Positions 59,839-64,000 of a stretch of 64,000 nucleotides of DNA are shown here, piece after piece (position 1 is the first letter of the stretch; each line of letters begins with the position of its first letter). The notes beneath the pieces were generated by a model. That model saw only the letters and a list, made by a program, of their open reading frames with translations, had not been told where the DNA came from and did not search any database. A program made the position numbers and the translations under genes. Origin of the DNA: Solirubrobacter sp963848475. Its GTDB lineage: Bacteria; Actinomycetota; Thermoleophilia; Solirubrobacterales; Solirubrobacteraceae. The stretch is taken from contig CAWKDW010000012.1 of assembly GCA_963848475.1 (NCBI GenBank), positions 124,001 through 188,000 of the forward strand, written 5' to 3'.

Positions 59839-61227
59839 ATGTCCGAGCCTCTTCGCGCCGCGATCGTCGGCGCCGGCCCGAGCGGCTTCTACGCCGCCGG
59901 GCAGCTACTGGCCCTCGACGAGCCGTCGTTCGCCGTCGACCTCTATGACCGCCTGCCGACGCCTTACGGGCTGGTGCGTTCGGGCGTCGCTCCGGACCAC
60001 CCCAAGATCAAATCGGTCACGCGCGCGTTCGACAAGGCGGCGCAGCACGAGCGCTTCCGGTTCTTCGGGCACGTCGAGCTCGGCGGCGACATCACCCGCC
60101 GCCAGCTTCTCGAGCACTACCACGTCGTCCTGTACACGCTCGGCACGTCGATCGACCGGCGGCTCGGGATCCCGGGCGAGGAGCTGCGCGGCTCGCACGC
60201 CGCGACCGAGTTCGTCGCCTGGTACAACGGCCATCCCGACCACTGCGGGCTCGAGGTCGACCTGCAGGGCAAGCACGCGGTCGTCGTCGGAGCCGGCAAT
60301 GTCGCGATCGACGTCGCGCGCATGCTTGCGCTGGCGCCGTCGGAGCTGGCCGACACCGACACGGCCGATCATGCGATCGAGGTGCTCGCGGCCTCGGGCA
60401 TCGAGGACATCACGATCCTCGCTCGCCGGGGGCCGCTGCAGGCGGCGTTCACGAATCCCGAGCTGCTGGAGATGGGCGAGCTCGAGCGCGGCGACGTCGA
60501 GATCGCCGGCGGCGAGCTGGACGAGTTGTCGGCCGTTGCACTCGGGGACGCCGACAAGACCCGGCGGCGGAACGTCGAGATCCTGCGGGAGTACGAAGCG
60601 CGGCCGAAGACCGGGAAGCCGATCACCGTTCGCTTCCGCTTCCTCGCCGCTCCGGTCGAGCTGCTCGGCGACGAGCGCGGCCACGTGCGCGCCGTGCGGA
60701 TCGAGAACAACGCGATCGTCGCGCGCGAGGATGGCTCGCTGGTCGCGCACGGGACCGGGACGTTCGACGAGCTCCCGGCCCAGCTGGTGTTCCGCTCGAT
60801 CGGCTACACGGGGCAGCCGATCGACGACGTCCCGTTCGACGAGCGGCGCGGCCTGATCCGCAACGAGGGCGGTCGCGTGACCGACTCCGACCGCCGGCAC
60901 CAGGTCGGCGAGTACGTGTCCGGCTGGATCAAGCGCGGGCCGTCCGGCGTGATCGGAACCAACAAGAAGGATTCCCTGGACACCGTCAGCAAGATCGTGG
61001 AGGACGTGGCCGCCGGCCGCGTGAATCAACCCATCTCCGACGACATCGACGGGCTCGTCGAGGCGTGCGCGCCGGAGGCGGTGACGTGGGAGGGCTGGCA
61101 GGCGATCGACGCGATCGAGACCGCCGCCGGCGGGGACTGCGCGCCCGCGCGCCCGCGCGTGAAGCTCACCGACTGGGCGGCGCTGCGCGAAGCGGCCAAG
61201 CCGGTCGAAAGGAACGCTCATGCATGA
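59839..61227 (+). CDS. FprA-like NADPH:ferredoxin reductase
   Basis: This is a 462-residue protein of the adrenodoxin-reductase/FprA family. It has AAIVGAGPSGFYAAGQLL, RLPTPYGLVRSGVAPDHPKIKSV, VLYTLGTSIDRRLGIPGE, VVVGAGNVAIDVARML (NADPH loop), RRGPLQAAFTNPEL and GEYVSGWIKRGPSGVIGTNKKDS. The ATG at 59839 follows GGAGAT. It could supply electrons to the 3Fe-4S ferredoxin and a P450. The next gene's start overlaps its end by 8 bp. Confidence 0.92.
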   Translation: MSEPLRAAIVGAGPSGFYAAGQLLALDEPSFAVDLYDRLPTPYGLVRSGVAPDHPKIKSVTRAFDKAAQHERFRFFGHVELGGDITRRQLLEHYHVVLYTLGTSIDRRLGIPGEELRGSHAATEFVAWYNGHPDHCGLEVDLQGKHAVVVGAGNVAIDVARMLALAPSELADTDTADHAIEVLAASGIEDITILARRGPLQAAFTNPELLEMGELERGDVEIAGGELDELSAVALGDADKTRRRNVEILREYEARPKTGKPITVRFRFLAAPVELLGDERGHVRAVRIENNAIVAREDGSLVAHGTGTFDELPAQLVFRSIGYTGQPIDDVPFDERRGLIRNEGGRVTDSDRRHQVGEYVSGWIKRGPSGVIGTNKKDSLDTVSKIVEDVAAGRVNQPISDDIDGLVEACAPEAVTWEGWQAIDAIETAAGGDCAPARPRVKLTDWAALREAAKPVERNAHA

Positions 61228-62596
61228 CGTGATCATCGTCGGCGGTGGCATGGCCGGGCTGTCGGCCGCCCTGGCCGCGGGGGAGGCGGGCGCTGACGTG
61301 CTGGTGCTGGAGAGTGAGCCCACCGTCGGGGGCTCGATGGCGTTGAGCGGCGGCCTGATCTGGGCGCCGGCCAGCTTCGAGCTGGCGCGTCAGTGGGTCC
61401 CACGCGGTAACCCCGGGCTGCAGCGGATGCTCGTCGACGAGATCGAGCCGGCCTGGGACTGGCTCGAGGCGCACGGCCTCCCGCTCGACCCGGCGGTACC
61501 GTGCCTGAAGGACCGCATGGGTCGCGGCCGGCTGATGGCCGTGGGGGGACCGGGAAAGCGCGGGCCGTGGGCGGAGCTGCTGTTGGACGCCGTGCGCCGT
61601 CAGGGCGCCGAAGTCCTCGTCCAGGCGCGCGTCGAGACCGCCGCGCCCGGCGAGGAAGGCTGGACCGTGACCTGGACCCGAGACGGCTTGGGGGAGACCG
61701 CGACGGGGCGCGCCGTCGTGTTCTGCGGCGGCGGATTTCAGAACTCCGAGGAGCTCGTGCGCCGTTACATCAGCCCGTGGCCGGAGGAGATGGTCGTCCG
61801 CTCGAACCGCTCGAGCGACGGCGTGGCCCTGCGCAACCTCCTACCCCTCGGCGCTTCGGTCACCCACGGCATGCACTCGTTCTACGGCCACACACTCCCG
61901 TACATCCCAGGCAAGACGTGGGATGACGGGCTCGAGTTCCTCGCAGGCTCGCTGTACTTCAGCGATTACTGCCTGATCGTCAACCAGCTCGGCCTTCGCT
62001 TCACGGACGAGTCTGTCGGCTGCATCGACGAGCACAACGCCGAGCGTGGCTGCCAGCAGCCCCACGGCCGCTACTTCGTGATCTTCGACGAGCGCATCCG
62101 CCGCGAGCGCATTGACGTCGACCTCATGGGCATCCCCGGCATCGAGGCCACGCGCGTGCCCGCAAAGCTCGACCAGTTGGGCGAGCTCGGCGCGTCGATC
62201 GTCTCCGCCGCGACGCCCGCGGAGCTCGCCGCGGCCATGGAGGTCGCGTTCGGCGTGCCCGCGGCGAACATGGCCGACACGCTGCGCACCTTCAACGGCA
62301 CGACGGACCCGATCGGCGAGCTCGACCCGCCCCGCCGCCGCGACCACGCCCCGATCGAGGAGGCGCCGTTGCGCGCGATCGCGTGCGTCTCCGGCATCAC
62401 GTACACGATGGGCGGGCTTGCCGTCCAGGCCGACATGCGCGTACTCGACGGCGTCTACGCGGCCGGCGCCGACGCGGGCAACGTCTTCGAGGACGTATAC
62501 GGCGGCGGGCTCGGATGGGCCGCCGTCTCCGGCCGTCGCGCCGGCCGTGCCGCCGTCGCCCACGCGCAGCGCCGCGTGTCCGGGGTCGTCGGCTAA
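61220..62596 (+). CDS. KstD-like FAD-dependent dehydrogenase
   Basis: This is a 458-residue flavoprotein. VIIVGGGMAGLSAALAAGEAGADVLVLESEPTVGGSMALSGGLIWAP is the FAD loop and substrate edge; RAVVFCGGGFQNSEELVRRYI and RVLDGVYAAGADAGNVFEDVYGGGLGWA follow. It belongs to the same family as the gene at 48334, with a different substrate lid. It overlaps the FprA-like gene by 8 bp, so the two are cotranscribed. A double bond is probably introduced into a ring or acyl chain. Confidence 0.87.
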   Translation: MHDVIIVGGGMAGLSAALAAGEAGADVLVLESEPTVGGSMALSGGLIWAPASFELARQWVPRGNPGLQRMLVDEIEPAWDWLEAHGLPLDPAVPCLKDRMGRGRLMAVGGPGKRGPWAELLLDAVRRQGAEVLVQARVETAAPGEEGWTVTWTRDGLGETATGRAVVFCGGGFQNSEELVRRYISPWPEEMVVRSNRSSDGVALRNLLPLGASVTHGMHSFYGHTLPYIPGKTWDDGLEFLAGSLYFSDYCLIVNQLGLRFTDESVGCIDEHNAERGCQQPHGRYFVIFDERIRRERIDVDLMGIPGIEATRVPAKLDQLGELGASIVSAATPAELAAAMEVAFGVPAANMADTLRTFNGTTDPIGELDPPRRRDHAPIEEAPLRAIACVSGITYTMGGLAVQADMRVLDGVYAAGADAGNVFEDVYGGGLGWAAVSGRRAGRAAVAHAQRRVSGVVG

Positions 62597-62610
62597 CTCG
62601 ACTTCAGCTC
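62595..62610 (+). promoter_or_regulatory. Operator-like palindrome before the last SDR
   Basis: AACTCGA-CT-TCAGCTC begins over the TAA stop of the upstream flavoprotein gene and ends 23 bp before the ATG at 62634. No convincing -35 was found, so this member rests on the palindrome only. Confidence 0.5.
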
Positions 62611-62633
62611 AGAAACGGGCTAGCCTCGGCGGT

Positions 62634-63422
62634 ATGGACGGACGCTTCGCAGGTAAGGTCGTGATCGTGACCGGCGCCGGTACGGGCCTCGGGCTGGCCG
62701 CCGCGGTGCGGCTGGCGCAGGAGGGTGCCGACATCTCGCTGGTCGACATCGACGGAGACGCGCTCGACACGGCGGGCGGGGCACTCCGCGCCGCGGCGCC
62801 GGACGCTCGCATCTCGCTGATCACGGCGGATGTCAGCGTCGAGGACGAGGTTGCGTCGTGCGTCGAGAAGACGATCGCGGAGCTCGGCCGGATCGACGGC
62901 CTGTACAACAACGCCGGCATCGAAGGCAAGCAGGACCCGATCGAGGCGTACGACGCGGGGATGCTCGACAAGGTGCTCGCCGTCAACCTCAAGGGCGTGC
63001 TGTACGGCATGAAGCACACGCTGGCTCGCTTCAAGGCCCAGGGCTCGGGCGCGATCGTCAACGCGGCGTCGGTCGGCGGCATCCGCGCCGTGCCGAACCT
63101 GGTCGCCTACGTGGCCAGCAAGCACGCGGTCGCCGGCATGACCAAGCAGGCGGCGATCGAGTACGGCGAGTACGGCGTCCGCGTCAACGCCGTCGCGCCC
63201 GGGGCGATCCTGACCGACATGATCAAGGGCTCGCTGATCCAGATCGCCGGCGAGGATGGCTGGGAGGAGGCCGGCGCCGCGTTCGTGAGCGTCAACCCGA
63301 TGAAGCGGTTCGGTCAGCCGGAAGAGGTGGCCAGCCTCGTCGCGTTCCTGCTGTCGGACGATGCCTCGTTCGTCAACGGCACCGTCGTCGCGATCGACGG
63401 GGGGCAGTCGCAGGCCTACTGA
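62634..63422 (+). CDS. Short-chain dehydrogenase/reductase
   Basis: This is a 262-residue SDR. It has VVIVTGAGTGLGLAAAVRLAQEGADISLVDIDG (NAD-type loop with Asp), LYNNAGIEG, NAASVGGIRAVPNLVAYVASKHAVAGM (Ser, Tyr, Lys) and VNAVAPGAILTDM. The ATG at 62634 was chosen because the longer upstream frame overlaps the flavoprotein gene out of frame. It probably oxidises an alcohol in the pathway. Confidence 0.9.
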   Translation: MDGRFAGKVVIVTGAGTGLGLAAAVRLAQEGADISLVDIDGDALDTAGGALRAAAPDARISLITADVSVEDEVASCVEKTIAELGRIDGLYNNAGIEGKQDPIEAYDAGMLDKVLAVNLKGVLYGMKHTLARFKAQGSGAIVNAASVGGIRAVPNLVAYVASKHAVAGMTKQAAIEYGEYGVRVNAVAPGAILTDMIKGSLIQIAGEDGWEEAGAAFVSVNPMKRFGQPEEVASLVAFLLSDDASFVNGTVVAIDGGQSQAY

Positions 63423-63425
63423 CGG

Positions 63426-63731
63426 TCACGGGCTGTACGGCGTCTTGGTCACGAGCGAGATGACCTCGCGGTCGATGATCTCCGACAGCTCGGTGGCCGC
63501 CTGCACGAAATCCGAATCCTCATAGGCCGCGGCGAAGGCCGCCGGGACGACGTTGGCATCCTCGACCTCCCAGATGTCGTGGACCTCGTGGAGGTCGCCG
63601 ACCAACGTCGTCCAGCCGCCGACCAGTGTCCAGCCGTTGGCCTCCATCACCCGCTTGACCGTGATCATCGCCTCGTTGAAGGCGGGGAGCCGGCCGTACT
63701 TGATCTTCACGTTCGCGTAGACGTAGAGCAC
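63426..63731 (-). CDS. NIPSNAP-like small protein
   Basis: This is a 101-residue protein with a dimeric alpha-beta barrel pattern: LYVYANVKIKYGRLPAFNEAMITVKRVMEANGWTLVGGWTTLVGDLHEVHDIWEVED. The YGRLPAFNEAM and W...VGDLHEV lines match NIPSNAP-type proteins found in catabolic clusters. It follows the ferredoxin gene after 25 bp on the same strand. No function is assigned to this family in bacteria to my knowledge. Confidence 0.7.
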   Translation of the reverse strand: MLYVYANVKIKYGRLPAFNEAMITVKRVMEANGWTLVGGWTTLVGDLHEVHDIWEVEDANVVPAAFAAAYEDSDFVQAATELSEIIDREVISLVTKTPYSP

Positions 63732-63756
63732 GGGTCTCGGCTCCCCCAGACTTCGG

Positions 63757-63957
63757 TTAGTCGTCGGTCACGACGATGGCGCTCTCCGGGCAGGTGCCGG
63801 CGAGCTCCATGGCGAGTTCGCGCTGATCGTCCGGGATCTCGATCGGATCGCCGCCCCGGATCGTCACGAACCCCTCGTCGTCGGACTCGAGGTACTGCGG
63901 GGCGAGCGAGTAGCAGCGCCCGTGACCCTGGCACGCGGTCGTGACCTGCAGCTTCAC
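63757..63957 (-). CDS. 3Fe-4S ferredoxin, P450-associated type
   Basis: This is a 66-residue ferredoxin. Cys9, Cys15 and Cys56 (ACQGHGRCYSLAP and GTCPESA) bind the cluster. The fourth position, usually Cys, is His12, so the motif is CxxHxxC...CP, the variant known in actinobacterial ferredoxins that reduce P450s. The GTG start overlaps the stop of the upstream gene by 4 bp, and that gene may be a P450. Electrons could come from the reductases at 58509 or 59839. Confidence 0.9.
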   Translation of the reverse strand: MKLQVTTACQGHGRCYSLAPQYLESDDEGFVTIRGGDPIEIPDDQRELAMELAGTCPESAIVVTDD

Positions 63958-64000
63958 GAGCCCACCTCCCAGCGCAGCGGGAGCGTCTCGAGCGCCATCA
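63954..64000 (-). CDS. C-terminal end of an upstream gene, possibly a cytochrome P450 (partial)
   Basis: Only the last 15 codons are visible, ending ALETLPLRWEVGS, with the TGA overlapping the ferredoxin start by 4 bp. A short L(P)LRW tail and coupling to a 3Fe-4S ferredoxin are typical of bacterial P450 genes. The haem-binding region is beyond the window, so the assignment rests on context. Confidence 0.4.
   Translation of the reverse strand, partial: MALETLPLRWEVGS

Overview
The window is uniformly GC-rich actinobacterial DNA. Several traits fit the class Thermoleophilia (Solirubrobacterales; Solirubrobacter/Conexibacter-like). These are many two-domain secreted hydrolases, a giant LuxR/ATPase regulator, IS21-type remnants, mycofactocin-type dehydrogenases and FadE pairs. 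This placement is inferred from protein style, not from a marker gene. No rRNA, tRNA or CRISPR array is visible.

Left part (1-24 kb), patchy and accessory. It opens with the end of a metal P-type ATPase, a ferric-reductase-like membrane protein and an apbE gene cut by an IS21 remnant, with the IS terminal repeats still visible. Then come a small toxin-antitoxin pair, an iron-related pair (VIT1-like transporter and a ferric-reductase-type flavoprotein), a secreted RTX-like protein, a frameshifted methyltransferase and a 966-residue LuxR regulator. A large secreted M20 dipeptidase is followed by a graveyard at 17.4-20.3 kb: an MMPL transporter tail, a membrane protein, a GNAT, a tyrosine recombinase and a LuxR regulator, all broken. 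A DUF1772/TetR divergent pair, a cupin, an F420-type oxidoreductase and a glutaredoxin follow.

Middle part (24-38 kb), secretion and signalling. An EAL phosphodiesterase overlaps a secreted subtilase that carries an inserted ice-binding-like (DUF3494) domain and a Trp-every-five tail. Next are an OmpA-type protein with an injection-system-associated motif, a lipoprotein, a PKD-ThuA protein and a tandem amidase. The M20 dipeptidase, the ThuA protein and the amidase share one C-terminal domain of about 140 residues that ends at the stop codon in TLSTT(T/N)P. I regard it as a probable uncharacterised surface-anchoring domain.

Right part (38.6-64 kb), a coherent catabolic island. It holds an acyl-CoA ligase, a PHA-synthase-like protein, an enoyl-CoA hydratase, a FadE pair, two KstD-like flavoproteins, five SDRs, an aldehyde dehydrogenase, an RbsABC-type importer, EthD and NIPSNAP-like proteins, two ferredoxin reductases, a 3Fe-4S ferredoxin and probably the tail of a P450. 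The set suggests import, P450 hydroxylation, ring or side-chain dehydrogenation and beta-oxidation of an alicyclic, terpenoid or steroid-like compound. A 16-bp palindrome, consensus GAATTGA-NN-TCAATTC, lies at seven positions covering six promoter regions of this island. At five of them a -35 and -10 separated by exactly 17 bp lie on or against it. This looks like the operator of one repressor, whose gene is not in the window.

Six genes contain apparent frameshifts (about 10,001; 17,674; 18,437; 20,080; 35,040; 42,080 and 42,115). Real decay and sequence error cannot be told apart from one sequence.
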